DNA of 52,907 nucleotides from Niabella aurantiaca DSM 17617 (GTDB taxonomy: Bacteria > Bacteroidota > Bacteroidia > Chitinophagales > Chitinophagaceae). Shown one piece after another: positions 27,458 through 35,320 of this stretch (position 1 is its first letter; the number at the start of each line of letters is the position of its first letter). Where the stretch lies: the NCBI RefSeq assembly GCF_000374125.1, contig NZ_KB893633.1, positions 1 through 52,907 of the forward strand. The letters run 5' to 3'. Made by a program: the position numbers and the translations under genes. Under the pieces are notes generated by a model. It ran no database searches. It saw only the letters and a program-made list of their open reading frames with translations, and was not told the origin of the DNA.

Positions 27458-28494
27458 TGTATCGCTCGAAGGCTGTCGCGTTTTCTGATCTGGATATCCA
27501 GGGCCTGCTGATACAGCCTGGCGTATTTTGTATGCTCCTGGTAGTTGCTGGTAAAAATATGCGAGCCATCAAAATTGCTGCTGGCCACAAAATACAAATA
27601 ATCTGTTTTCGGCGCATGCAACACCGAATCAATGGTTGACTGCTGGGGGGTGCAGATCGGCCCGGGAGGCAGCCCTTTGTTCTTATAGGTATTGTAGGGC
27701 GATGCCACGGCAAGATGCCCGAACAGGATGCGTTTGATGCCAAAATCTTTCAGGGCAAACTTAACGGTGGGATCGGCCTGCAGCGGCATTCCTTTTGCAA
27801 TGCGGTTCATATAGGTACTGGCGATCCTGGGTTTATCTACTGCTTTATTGGTTTCCTCATCAATAATGGAAGCCAGCGTAATGACCTCCAGAGGGGCAAG
27901 GCCCTGCGCGGCCGCTTTTTCCTTTCGCCCGTCTGTCCAGAACTTTTTATAGGCGTTATAAAATTTATCAAAAAGCGCCCGGGGCGTGGTATTCCACCGG
28001 ATCTCGTAGCTCAGCGGCAATACAGCAGCCATTACGGTATTGCTGTCGAGCTCATATTTCCTGAGTGAATCATTGCTGCTCAAAAAACCGATGGTCTGCA
28101 GCGAATCGCATTCAAACAGTTTACCGATCTTCCCTGCCAGCGCTTCCTTTGTCCGGATCTTGGTGACCACGAGGTCCACCGGCGTCTGGTTCCCGTTCTT
28201 CAGCATCCGTACCAGCGACACGATGCTGGTACCGCTCCCCACCCGGTACTTGCCGGGCTTCACCACTTTATACTTCAGCATTTTTGCAGCCATGTTGAAC
28301 CAGCTGATACCGGACAGGAATTTTTTTTCAACCAGCTGTTCTTTCAGCTGCTCCATGGTGGTGCCCGTTTTTACATAGAGGAAGCCCTTTTCCGTTTTAT
28401 GAGTGGCCGGCCCAAAAAAAATAAACGCAACAAAGCCGATCAATACCATTCCTGCCAGCAGGAAATAAGGATATCTTGTTTTCTTTTTCGCCAT
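27454..28494 (-). CDS. mltG: Endolytic murein transglycosylase MltG
   Basis: 346 aa. An N-terminal membrane anchor (about 9-29) is followed by a periplasmic LysM-like region and the YceG catalytic domain with ASIIDEETN (catalytic Glu region), YMNRIAKGMPLQADPTV, PYNTYKNKGLPPGPI and DYLYFVASSNFDGSHIF. MltG cuts nascent glycan strands and helps set their length. It lies 56 bp after tilS and overlaps the YihY gene by 4 bp. Nothing is missing from the core. Confidence 0.95.
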   Translation of the reverse strand: MAKKKTRYPYFLLAGMVLIGFVAFIFFGPATHKTEKGFLYVKTGTTMEQLKEQLVEKKFLSGISWFNMAAKMLKYKVVKPGKYRVGSGTSIVSLVRMLKNGNQTPVDLVVTKIRTKEALAGKIGKLFECDSLQTIGFLSSNDSLRKYELDSNTVMAAVLPLSYEIRWNTTPRALFDKFYNAYKKFWTDGRKEKAAAQGLAPLEVITLASIIDEETNKAVDKPRIASTYMNRIAKGMPLQADPTVKFALKDFGIKRILFGHLAVASPYNTYKNKGLPPGPICTPQQSTIDSVLHAPKTDYLYFVASSNFDGSHIFTSNYQEHTKYARLYQQALDIQIRKRDSLRAIQ

Positions 28495-28550
28495 ATGACT
28501 ATTCCGGTTTTTTGTATGCCCAACCTGCGTTCCCCGACGGGCCTGTATTT

Positions 28551-29876
28551 TTATTTTTTATAGATGATTTCGAGAACCTCCCCGGTAGTGCCGGTTACCC
28601 GGAAACGGTGATCGATACGATAACCTACGATCCAGATGATCTTCTGACCCATTTCCAGCACCCATACTTTTTCTTTTTCTGTAGCGCTCAGTTTATGATC
28701 GATCAGGAACCGGGCCACTTTCTTTTTTTTCTCCATGCCCAGCGGGTAAAAATAATCTCCTGTCCTCCATGGGCGAAGCATCAGTGGAAATTGTATGTGA
28801 CGCGCATCCAGCCAGGCCGTTTCTGCAACTGTGGGGATAGTGCTTTCATTCTCCTTCAACCGGAGCTCCAGCTTTCCTGCATCAAAGAAATAGCTGCCGG
28901 GTTCTTCCACAGCAACCCTGGAGCCGGCAGCCGGGGCCAGCGGCGCAATAATGAGATGTTTCCGGTCGCGGATGATCCGGTGCGTAGTAGATGCTATAAA
29001 ACGGCCGGGATCCGACGTTGTAAGCGCAAAGACCTCCGGCAGCTGCCCGGCACTAAAACCGTAATCTTTGATGATCTCAAATAAGACCGTAAGCGGGGCC
29101 ACCGTTTTCAGCAGCAGGAGCACCGGAAGATGCAGCTCCGCTCCTTTCCGGGTTACCAGCTTCTTCCGGTATTGGGCTACCGACTGGCGGTACAAGGCAT
29201 TGGCCTCCCGGAAACGCTGCACATTTCCGATCAGGTTCTGCTCCACCTCCGGATAAACGGATGCCAGCTGGGGAAGCAACCGGTTACGGATAAAATTGCG
29301 GGTATAGTCATCTTTCAAATTGGACGCGTCCTGTACAAAGGAAAGCGACTGCTCCTTCAGGAATTGCTCCAGCTCCCCTCTCCGGGCAAATAAAAGGGGC
29401 CGCACCAGGGCGCCATTCTTTTCTTTAATGCCGGTAAGCCCATTCATACCCGTACCGCGGAAAAAACTCATCAGAACGGTTTCTACATTGTCATTGGCAT
29501 GATGGGCCGTCAGCACATAGTCAAAGACCTCCTTTTTCCGGACCTCTTCAAACCATTCATAGCGGAGCTCCCGCGCAGCTTCCTGTATGGATAACCGGTT
29601 GGCCTCCGCAAATTCGCTGGTGTTGAAACGGATGCTGAAAATAGGAACGTTCCAGTTTTCCGCCAGTGTTTTTACAAAAAGTTCATCCGCATCACTGGCA
29701 TCGCCCCGTAGCTGAAAATTGCAGTGGGCCAGTCCAAAATCAAAACCGGCCAGTTTACAAAGCTGCCCCAGCACCACCGAGTCCACACCACCGCTCACAG
29801 CCAGCAACAGGCGGTCATTCTTCGTAAAAAGGTGGTGCCGGTGCACATAGTTCACAAAACGGGCTAAAAGATCCAT
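28551..29876 (-). CDS. tilS: tRNA(Ile)-lysidine synthase
   Basis: 441 aa. The PP-loop SGGVDS is at 28-33, followed by LAHCNFQLRG, TAHHANDNVET, FFRGTGMNGLTGI and DDYTRNFIRNRLLP, all typical of TilS. The C-terminal substrate-binding domain (about 360-441) contains LRPWRTGDYFYPLG. It modifies C34 of the CAU anticodon to lysidine so that the tRNA reads AUA; it is essential. It starts 9 bp after the TPR gene and precedes mltG. Cytoplasmic. Confidence 0.95.
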   Translation of the reverse strand: MDLLARFVNYVHRHHLFTKNDRLLLAVSGGVDSVVLGQLCKLAGFDFGLAHCNFQLRGDASDADELFVKTLAENWNVPIFSIRFNTSEFAEANRLSIQEAARELRYEWFEEVRKKEVFDYVLTAHHANDNVETVLMSFFRGTGMNGLTGIKEKNGALVRPLLFARRGELEQFLKEQSLSFVQDASNLKDDYTRNFIRNRLLPQLASVYPEVEQNLIGNVQRFREANALYRQSVAQYRKKLVTRKGAELHLPVLLLLKTVAPLTVLFEIIKDYGFSAGQLPEVFALTTSDPGRFIASTTHRIIRDRKHLIIAPLAPAAGSRVAVEEPGSYFFDAGKLELRLKENESTIPTVAETAWLDARHIQFPLMLRPWRTGDYFYPLGMEKKKKVARFLIDHKLSATEKEKVWVLEMGQKIIWIVGYRIDHRFRVTGTTGEVLEIIYKK

Positions 29877-29885
29877 TTTTTATTT

Positions 29886-30197
29886 TTAAAATTCCAGGTA
29901 TTCACAAGCAGCTCTCAATTCATTATACGCATGCTGCTCCCCCAGTTTCCGAGCAATTTCCATTCCTTTTTTATAAACAGCGATCGCACCCGGCTCATCC
30001 CCCTTGCGTTCCCGCAATTTTCCCAGATGATAATAGCTACCCACATAATCCGGGTTATCTGCCAGGATCGCTTCAAACAGGTCAGCGGCTTTCCCGTCAT
30101 CGCCTGCTTTTACATATTCGAGGGCCAGCGCATGGGTCAGGAAGGCGTCGCCGCTGTGCTCCTGTAACATTGCTTCTAATTTTTCGATCCGGTTCAT
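29886..30197 (-). CDS. Small tetratricopeptide-repeat protein
   Basis: 103 aa from the ATG at 30197; an in-frame ATG 9 bp upstream is less likely. About two and a half TPR units: AFLTHALALEYVKAGDDGKAADLFEAIL, then YVGSYYHLGKLRERKGDEPGAIAVYKKG. No signal peptide. It is the first gene of the minus-strand run with tilS, mltG and yihY. It is probably an adaptor, partner unknown. Divergent from etfB. Confidence 0.85.
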   Translation of the reverse strand: MNRIEKLEAMLQEHSGDAFLTHALALEYVKAGDDGKAADLFEAILADNPDYVGSYYHLGKLRERKGDEPGAIAVYKKGMEIARKLGEQHAYNELRAACEYLEF

Positions 30198-30246
30198 GCT
30201 GCACATTTTTTTTAGGATATCTTATCCATTATTACCTTACAACTGT

Positions 30247-30254
30247 TATCTTTG
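30247..30254 (+). promoter_or_regulatory. etfB: -7 box of etfBA
   Basis: TATCTTTG matches TAnnTTTG and ends 45 bp before the etfB ATG. No -33 TTTG at the usual distance. Confidence 0.45.
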
Positions 30255-30299
30255 TTTGGTTGCATAAACAACTTTCATACGTAAAAACAGGATACCATA

Positions 30300-31043
30300 A
30301 TGAAGATATTAGTTTGTATTAGTAAGACGCCCGATACCACGGCAAAAATAGCCTTCACGGATAATAATACGAAATTTGATGCGGCCGGTGTTCAGTGGAT
30401 CATTAATCCCAATGACGAATACTATGGCCTGGTACGGGCCGTCGAGTTAAAGGAGGCCGATCCTTCTGCTACCATTCATCTGATCAATGTTGGGGGTGCA
30501 GATGCCGATGCCATCATCCGCAAGGCACTGGCCCTGGGGGGCGATGAGGCCATCCGGATAAATACCGAAAGCGCAGACAGTTTTGGCATTGCCACACAGA
30601 TCGCACAGGTGGCCCGCGAAAACAATTACGACCTCATTTTCCTGGGCAAAGAGACCATCGACTATAACGGAAGCTCCGTTGGCGGCATGGTGGCCGAGCT
30701 CCTCGACCTTCCTTATATTTCACTGGCTACAAAATTTGAGCTGGCCGGAACAACCGCAACCGTTACCCGCGAAATTGAAGGCGGCGAAGAAGTATGCACC
30801 GTTTCCCTGCCCGTGGTCATCAGTTGCACCAAAGGCATGGCGGAACAGCGGATCCCCAATATGCGCGGCATTATGGCAGCGCGCACCAAACCCCTGAAAG
30901 TAGTGGAGCCGGTGGCCGCCGATACGCTTACACAGGTGGCCGCCTTTAGCCTGCCACCTGCAAAAGCCGGTGTAAAGCTGGTAGACGCGGACAATGTACA
31001 GGAGCTGGTACGGCTGTTACACGAAGAAGCAAAAGTAATTTGA
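30300..31043 (+). CDS. etfB: Electron transfer flavoprotein, beta subunit
   Basis: 247 aa, standard length. It starts MKILVCISKTPDTTAKI and shows IINPNDEYYGLVRAVELKE, FLGKETIDYNGSSVGGMVAELLDLP, and the late segment IPNMRGIMAARTKPL, all typical of EtfB, which binds AMP. With EtfA it carries electrons from acyl-CoA dehydrogenases to the respiratory chain. etfA follows on the same strand after 163 bp. Cytoplasmic. Confidence 0.96.
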   Translation: MKILVCISKTPDTTAKIAFTDNNTKFDAAGVQWIINPNDEYYGLVRAVELKEADPSATIHLINVGGADADAIIRKALALGGDEAIRINTESADSFGIATQIAQVARENNYDLIFLGKETIDYNGSSVGGMVAELLDLPYISLATKFELAGTTATVTREIEGGEEVCTVSLPVVISCTKGMAEQRIPNMRGIMAARTKPLKVVEPVAADTLTQVAAFSLPPAKAGVKLVDADNVQELVRLLHEEAKVI

Positions 31044-31170
31044 AGAAGTTTCAGGTTTAACACCCAACCGGCCGGACGGGCAGGCTTAAAGTTCCACGCA
31101 GGATCCGGTTTTATGCTTCCTTGTATGGTGTTCATCTCTGGATTCTCTTAGCATTGCGAACACAACCCAT

Positions 31171-31203
31171 TTTCAAATTTCCAAATCACAAATTTTCAAA
31201 TTA
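31171..31203 (+). repeat. CAAATT-type AT-rich repeat before etfA
   Basis: Three to four imperfect CAAATTT/CAAATC words in a row just before the etfA start. A similar run (TCAAATTCTAAATTACAAAT type) lies at about 41597-41634 before the ATP-grasp gene. Probably a low-complexity intergenic spacer. Confidence 0.4.
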
Positions 31204-31206
31204 GTT

Positions 31207-32169
31207 ATGTCTGTTTTAATATTCATCGATATCAATGACGAAGGTTCTGTAAAAAAGACCTCCTTTGAAGTTTTGACCTACGGCGCCAAACTGGCCCGTC
31301 AGCTTGGGGTACCTGCCGAAGGGGTGGTATTGGCTCCCGTAAAGGAGGACCTTCCTGCTCTTGGAAAATATGGCGTTCAAAAGATCTATCAGGTGCAGCA
31401 TGAAGCCCTGGCCCATTTTGACGCACAGGTATACACCAGTGCCATTGCACAGGTGGCGGAAAAGACAGGAGCAACAGTGCTGGTCTTTTCCAACAACACC
31501 GATGGTAAAGCTCTCGCACCCCGGCTTTCCGCCCGGTTAAAGGCCGGACTGGTATCGGGCGCTGTTGCCCTGCCGGATACCGGCGACGCGTTTACGGTGA
31601 AAAAATCTGTTTTTTCTGGTAAAGCATTTGCAGATATAAAGATCACAACCCCCATAAAGATCATTACATTAAACCCCAACTCCTTCAGTATTGAAGTAGG
31701 TGAAGGAACAGCAGAGACCGCTTCGGTTGAAGTAACCCTGGACGCTCCAAAGGTAAAGATCCTGAATGTGAACCGCCAGTCTTCAGAAGTGCCGCTGGCC
31801 GAAGCCGAGCTTGTAGTAAGCGGCGGCCGCGGAATGAAGGGCCCTGAAAACTGGGGCATACTGGAAGACCTGGCCAAAGCATTGAATGCTGCACTGGCCT
31901 GCAGCCGGCCGGTAGCGGATGCGCATTGGCGGCCGCACAATGAGCACGTGGGGCAAACCGGTGGCGCCATCGCTCCAAACCTTTACCTGGCTGTAGGCAT
32001 CTCCGGCGCCATCCAGCACCTGGCGGGTGTAAACCGCAGTAAAGTGATCGTGGTGGTCAATAAAGATCCCGAAGCGCCTTTCTTTAAAGCAGCCGATTAC
32101 GGAATTGTGGGTGATCTTTTTGAAGTAGTACCCAAATTAACAGAAGCGGTAAAACAGTTAAAAGGATAA
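31207..32169 (+). CDS. etfA: Electron transfer flavoprotein, alpha subunit
   Basis: 320 aa. The C-terminal FAD domain carries [14 protein letters not shown], then [21 protein letters not shown] and [16 protein letters not shown], which bind FAD in EtfA. The N-terminal domain is the usual alpha/beta fold. Partner of etfB upstream. The 163-bp gap between the two genes is longer than normal and contains an AT-rich stretch of repeated CAAATT words (about 31171-31203), so a second promoter is possible. Confidence 0.96.
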   Translation: MSVLIFIDINDEGSVKKTSFEVLTYGAKLARQLGVPAEGVVLAPVKEDLPALGKYGVQKIYQVQHEALAHFDAQVYTSAIAQVAEKTGATVLVFSNNTDGKALAPRLSARLKAGLVSGAVALPDTGDAFTVKKSVFSGKAFADIKITTPIKIITLNPNSFSIEVGEGTAETASVEVTLDAPKVKILNVNRQSSEVPLAEAELVVSGGRGMKGPENWGILEDLAKALNAALACSRPVADAHWRPHNEHVGQTGGAIAPNLYLAVGISGAIQHLAGVNRSKVIVVVNKDPEAPFFKAADYGIVGDLFEVVPKLTEAVKQLKG

Positions 32170-32666
32170 TAACCGGTCTCCGGTTTTAATAGCCGGGGAT
32201 TCACAATTTTATTTCCCGCGATGTCTCCTGAAAGGGACGTTAGCGGCAAACAGTTACCATCATCAGCAAAAGATTTCCGGGCTTTAGCAGAAGCCGGCAT
32301 TGGCATGCAGTCCCGAAAATCCGGTATTATTTCAGCATCTAAAGCGAAACCCGATTGCCATAAATTCTGAAACAGGTTCAGAACGACAATCCTCTATAAT
32401 CAGGTTTTTTAATCCCCTCTGACAGGCACATGCCGGTCCGCTAAACTCGATTCTTCCCAAATCAATCAGCGAATCAGCGGCCATAAATTTAGCCCCGCAC
32501 TCATTTTCCCGTGGTGTCTCCCGGAGGGCGTCGCCGCGGCGGACCGTTGCCACCATCAGCAAAAATGCCTGGGTTGTGGCAAAAGTTTGCATTGAGATGC
32601 CGGGCTCCGGACCCTCATGGAAGGGCTTGCAGTAACCGAACGATCCGACGCCTTAAATTAAAAAAA
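32170..32666. other. Gene-free interval with a diverged direct repeat
   Basis: About 500 bp with no supported gene. 32211-32271 and 32503-32565 are diverged direct copies sharing TTTCCCG, TGTCTCC, GCGGC, CATCAGCAAAA in order. Part of the first (GTCTCCTGAAAGGG at 32223-32236) also occurs exactly at 18485-18498. The rest shows nothing recognisable. Confidence 0.5.
32171..32188 (+). terminator. Possible terminator of etfBA
   Basis: AACCGG-TCT-CCGGTT followed by TT: a 6-bp stem with a 3-nt loop starting right after the etfA stop. The T-run is short, so it is a weak candidate. Confidence 0.45.
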
Positions 32667-32697
32667 TTGCGAAACTAAAAAGTTGCGCATATATTTG
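32667..32697 (+). promoter_or_regulatory. Promoter of the arsR-SRPBCC-doxX operon
   Basis: TTG (32667-32669), 20-bp spacer, then TATATTTG (32690-32697), a full match to the TAnnTTTG box. Transcription would start inside the operator that begins at 32697. Confidence 0.65.
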
Positions 32698-32712
32698 CAA
32701 CCGAACGGTTTC
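32697..32712. promoter_or_regulatory. Probable ArsR-type autoregulatory operator
   Basis: GCAACCGAACGGTTTC is a palindrome (GCAACC-4-GGTTnC, one mismatch) overlapping the end of the -7 box and the start site. This position is where an ArsR-family repressor would block its own operon. The assignment to ArsR is inferred from position. Confidence 0.5.
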
Positions 32713-32731
32713 TTAAATAAAGAACGGGATA

Positions 32732-33031
32732 ATGAGAAGAGGTATCTTTCAGGCGATAGCAGATTCTACAAGACGGGCGATCATTGCGCCCATTGCATTG
32801 CAGCCCATGACATCAAATGCCATTGCCGAACATTTTGAAACAACCCGGCCGGCAGTATCAAAACACCTGCGCATACTCACAGAGTGCGTCCTGGTACACC
32901 AGCAACACCAGGGCTGGGAGATCTATTATGCTCTCGAAATAGACAAGTGGCTCGAACAGTTCTGTAGTATATAGGAACCAAAATTCAATCAATTGGATCA
33001 TTTATTGGGAATCATCAAAAAACAACAATAA
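32732..33031 (+). pseudogene. ArsR-family regulator broken by an in-frame amber codon
   Basis: The open part (32732-32974) encodes 80 aa: RRGIFQAIADSTRRAII, then NAIAEHFETTRPAVSKHLRIL (winged helix) and DKWLEQF. A TAG at 32972-32974 stands where family members have the Trp of a F-x-x-I-W-E segment. After it the same frame continues for 18 more sense codons (EPKFNQLDHLLGIIKKQQ), the normal family C-terminus, to a TAA that overlaps the next ATG by one base. The gene is therefore full length but for one nonsense mutation. It also seems to lack about five residues before DKWLEQF. A functional HTH could still be made from the 80-aa product, but the C-terminal dimer helix is lost. Confidence 0.85.
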
Positions 33032-33531
33032 TGAACAAATTACAATTCGATTTCCTTGCTGATAAGGAAAACAACACACTTACCATCAGACGTGAATTCG
33101 AAGCAGGGCGCCAATTGGTATGGGACTGTTACACGAAACCGGAACTTTTAGACCAGTGGTTTGCGCCGAAGCCATTCACCACTAAAACCAAGTCAATGGA
33201 TTTTAAAAATGGCGGCCATTGGCATTATGCCATGATCGACGAGGACGGAAATCATTATTGGAACTGGATGGACTACGACTATATTCAACCGATCGACTCT
33301 TACGAAGCCCTTGACGCATTCTGTAATGAAGAGGGCGAACTAAATCCTGCATTGCCAAGGGCCAAATGGGAAGTGACCTTTACCGATAAAGGCGAAAATG
33401 CCGTTGTTGAAACAGTGGTCCGTTACAATTCGCTCGGCGATCTTGAAACGGTCATCAACATGGGTATGCAGGAAGGCATGATCTCTACGCTCGAAAAACT
33501 GGATGAATTATTCATTTCTTTAAAAAAGTAA
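33031..33531 (+). CDS. SRPBCC (AHSA1-like) domain protein
   Basis: 166 aa. It has the pattern of START/Bet v1-like AHSA1 proteins: LTIRREFEAGRQLVWDCYTKPELLDQWFAP (about 17-46), GGHWHYAMIDEDG and WEVTFTDKG. These fold into a hydrophobic-pocket beta barrel; ligand unknown. Its ATG overlaps the stop of the ancestral ArsR frame (TAATG), typical of translational coupling. A DoxX-like gene follows 3 bp downstream. Cytoplasmic. Confidence 0.9.
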   Translation: MNKLQFDFLADKENNTLTIRREFEAGRQLVWDCYTKPELLDQWFAPKPFTTKTKSMDFKNGGHWHYAMIDEDGNHYWNWMDYDYIQPIDSYEALDAFCNEEGELNPALPRAKWEVTFTDKGENAVVETVVRYNSLGDLETVINMGMQEGMISTLEKLDELFISLKK

Positions 33532-33534
33532 CTC

Positions 33535-33930
33535 ATGAAAAAATATAAGATCATCTTTTGGATCGCTACCATTATCATATTCCTCTGGGAAGGGCTGATG
33601 CCATTAAGCACCATTGTATTTGCACCCGAATACGTCAATGCGGGAACAAAGCCATTGGGCTATCCCGATTATTTTGCCTATGCGCTTATCATTTTCAAAG
33701 GACTGGGTACAATAGCTTTGATCATTCCCAACCTGCATCCCAAACTCAAAGAATGGGCTTACGCAGGCCTGACATTCAACCTGATATTTGCCGTAATAAG
33801 CCATATCGCGGTGGACAAGAACATCGGCTATATTTTAATGCCGGTGGTAGTTGGTATTATCCTGGCGGTATCGTATATCTATAACCAAAAGATCCGAACC
33901 CATGGTGAAAACAGATTACAAAACCATTAA
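33535..33930 (+). CDS. DoxX-like small membrane protein
   Basis: 131 aa with four membrane segments: IIFWIATIIIFLWEGLMP (about 5-22), then YALIIFKGLGTIALIIP, AYAGLTFNLIFAVISHIAV and ILMPVVVGIILAVSYIY. This is the DoxX_2/DoxX-like family, found with ArsR and SRPBCC genes. Function is not known; likely linked to thiol or oxidative stress. Its last 29 bp overlap the start of the broken DUF1801 gene. Confidence 0.85.
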   Translation: MKKYKIIFWIATIIIFLWEGLMPLSTIVFAPEYVNAGTKPLGYPDYFAYALIIFKGLGTIALIIPNLHPKLKEWAYAGLTFNLIFAVISHIAVDKNIGYILMPVVVGIILAVSYIYNQKIRTHGENRLQNH

Positions 33931-33988
33931 TAAATATCATAACACGTTCACAGGTGATGTTCGCCAGCTTTTTCAATAGGTCGCCCCG

Positions 33989-34007
33989 ACGGAGTTTAAA
34001 ACTCCGT
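33989..34007. repeat. 19-bp palindromic hairpin unit inside the DUF1801 break
   Basis: ACGGAGTTT-A-AAACTCCGT is a perfect 9-bp-arm palindrome. It lies between the DUF1801 fragment and the larger hairpin-array element and is probably part of the inserted repeat DNA. Confidence 0.6.
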
Positions 34008-34054
34008 ATGACTGTTTTGTACGAACAGACGGCCCTGTGACCAGGCCCCTCTAA

Positions 34055-34405
34055 GAAGCTGTTTAAAAATAATATTTTGGTCCCCCTTATAAGCGCCATC
34101 CGGCGCGTCGCTATCGTTAAAGCCGCGCTTTAGCACGGCTTTAACGAAGCTGTAATTTCATAAGTGCCATCGGCACGGATCATTATGCCCCGAGCCTATG
34201 GCTCTCTGTTGTTCTTTTGGACTTATAAACGGGTTGAAACCCGTTCTTGCCGGACCTTCCGAGGCCATGCCTCTTTTGCTAACATGATCGTTGAACCCCG
34301 CTTTTTACAGATGACGGCTACAGCGAAGCCCCAAGTAGAGACGATAAAAAGCTGGTACCTTTTAATGGTTATACGAATGCTCCCGGATCGTTTTTAAACA
34401 GCTTC
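34055..34405. mobile_element. MITE-like hairpin-array element, copy A
   Basis: 351 bp bounded by perfect 15-bp inverted repeats: GAAGCTGTTTAAAAA (34055-34069) and TTTTTAAACAGCTTC (34391-34405), flanked on both sides by TAA, a possible target duplication. Inside is a row of hairpins: GCGCC/GGCGC (34093-34106), an 11-bp perfect stem CGTTAAAGCCG/CGGCTTTAACG (34115-34146), GTGCC/GGCAC (34164-34176) and AACGGGTT/AACCCGTT (34228-34245). It has no open frame of its own that looks real. A second copy is at 52040-52318. It sits inside the DUF1801 gene. It would need a transposase supplied in trans. Confidence 0.75.
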
Positions 34406-34795
34406 TAAGGGCTTTATACTGGTAACATGGATCAACGAAGCAGCACCCAATGCCGGAGAAGTCATCAGTTACCAGATCCCCGCATTTAAAATTGGCAAAA
34501 AACTCCACTTCATTTACAATTGTGCTTTCCCAAAACATCTGGCGTGATCAGGTTCCCGGGTTGAAGCAATGTCAGGAGAATTGAATGATGCATTACAGGG
34601 AATGAACGTTTCTAAAACAGCCATTCATCTTCCACATCACGAACCTTTGCCACTGGATCTGATAAATCGATTATTGATTTTTCGCAAAAAGAATTTGAGA
34701 CAAAAAACAGAAAAATAAAAAGAAGAGGCAGCTCAAAGATCATCGGTCGTTGTATGTAAAAGAGGGGGGCCTTGCATCATGTACGAAAAGCGTTT

Positions 34796-35191
34796 ATGAA
34801 ACTACTGATCATCGTCCTGCTGCTCGGCAGCATCCCCGTCCAGGCCCAAAAGGTGCAAAAGTTTAAAAAACCTGTATATCCTGGTCTCTATTTAGTACCT
34901 GATGCGAATATTATTGATACAACAAGTGTTACAAAGCTCAACGATAAATTTTATGTAGGCAAGGCCCGCCAGGATCGCATGCCGGTATTGCTTCCCTTTG
35001 GAACCGGAAAAAGCATTGCGAACGCCGGAACCGGTCTCGATAAGAAGGGCCGTATGCCCAATTTATGGAACCAGTCTCAGCAAGACAGTATGATCCGCCG
35101 CCCGGGGCTGATCTTTTACCCGTCGTCACCGGCCACCGCTTCCCCATCCCGCAGGAAAGAACGTGCAGCCGGCAAGCGTACCCCGCATTAG
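34796..35191 (+). CDS. Small secreted protein, unknown function
   Basis: 131 aa from the ATG at 34796; an ATG at 34772 would add eight polar residues before the signal peptide. Signal peptide MKLLIIVLLLGSIPVQAQ (1-18). The mature protein has YPGLYLVPDANIIDTT and two related segments beginning RMPVLLPFG and RMPNLWNQ, then a Ser/Arg/Lys-rich tail that is probably disordered. I do not recognise a family. It lies 129 bp upstream of the exported TldD-like gene on the same strand; whether they are linked is open. Confidence 0.55.
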   Translation: MKLLIIVLLLGSIPVQAQKVQKFKKPVYPGLYLVPDANIIDTTSVTKLNDKFYVGKARQDRMPVLLPFGTGKSIANAGTGLDKKGRMPNLWNQSQQDSMIRRPGLIFYPSSPATASPSRRKERAAGKRTPH

Positions 35192-35320
35192 CTGCAAGAG
35201 CGATCCACCCTCATCTGATTTACACTGTTTTTAACGGATCCGTTTACCGTTGAACCATAAAAACCTGTATCTTCCGTGGTGGATCTAATCTTTTACCAAA
35301 TAATCATTTAAACCCACTAT

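Larger units (their letters stand above)
33902..34718 (+). pseudogene. DUF1801 gene split by a repeat insertion
   Basis: 33902-33976 reads MVKTDYKTINKYHNTF and TGDVRQLFQ, the usual N-terminus of DUF1801 proteins (Y-x-x-x-F-x-x-D-V). It overlaps the end of the DoxX-like gene and meets TAG at 33977. About 450 bp of hairpin-rich repeat follows. From 34431 the family resumes in another frame: INEAAPNAGEVISYQIPAFK, stop TGA at 34545, then same-frame VEAMSGELNDALQG, SKTAIHLPHHEPLPLDLI and a TAA at 34716-34718. So the gene was interrupted and then decayed further. DUF1801 is a small YdhG-like fold of uncertain role, commonly fourth in ArsR-SRPBCC-DoxX operons. Confidence 0.85.

Noticed and set aside
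34164-34397. 77-codon frame inside element copy A
   Set aside because: It spans the hairpins and has no matching frame in copy B.
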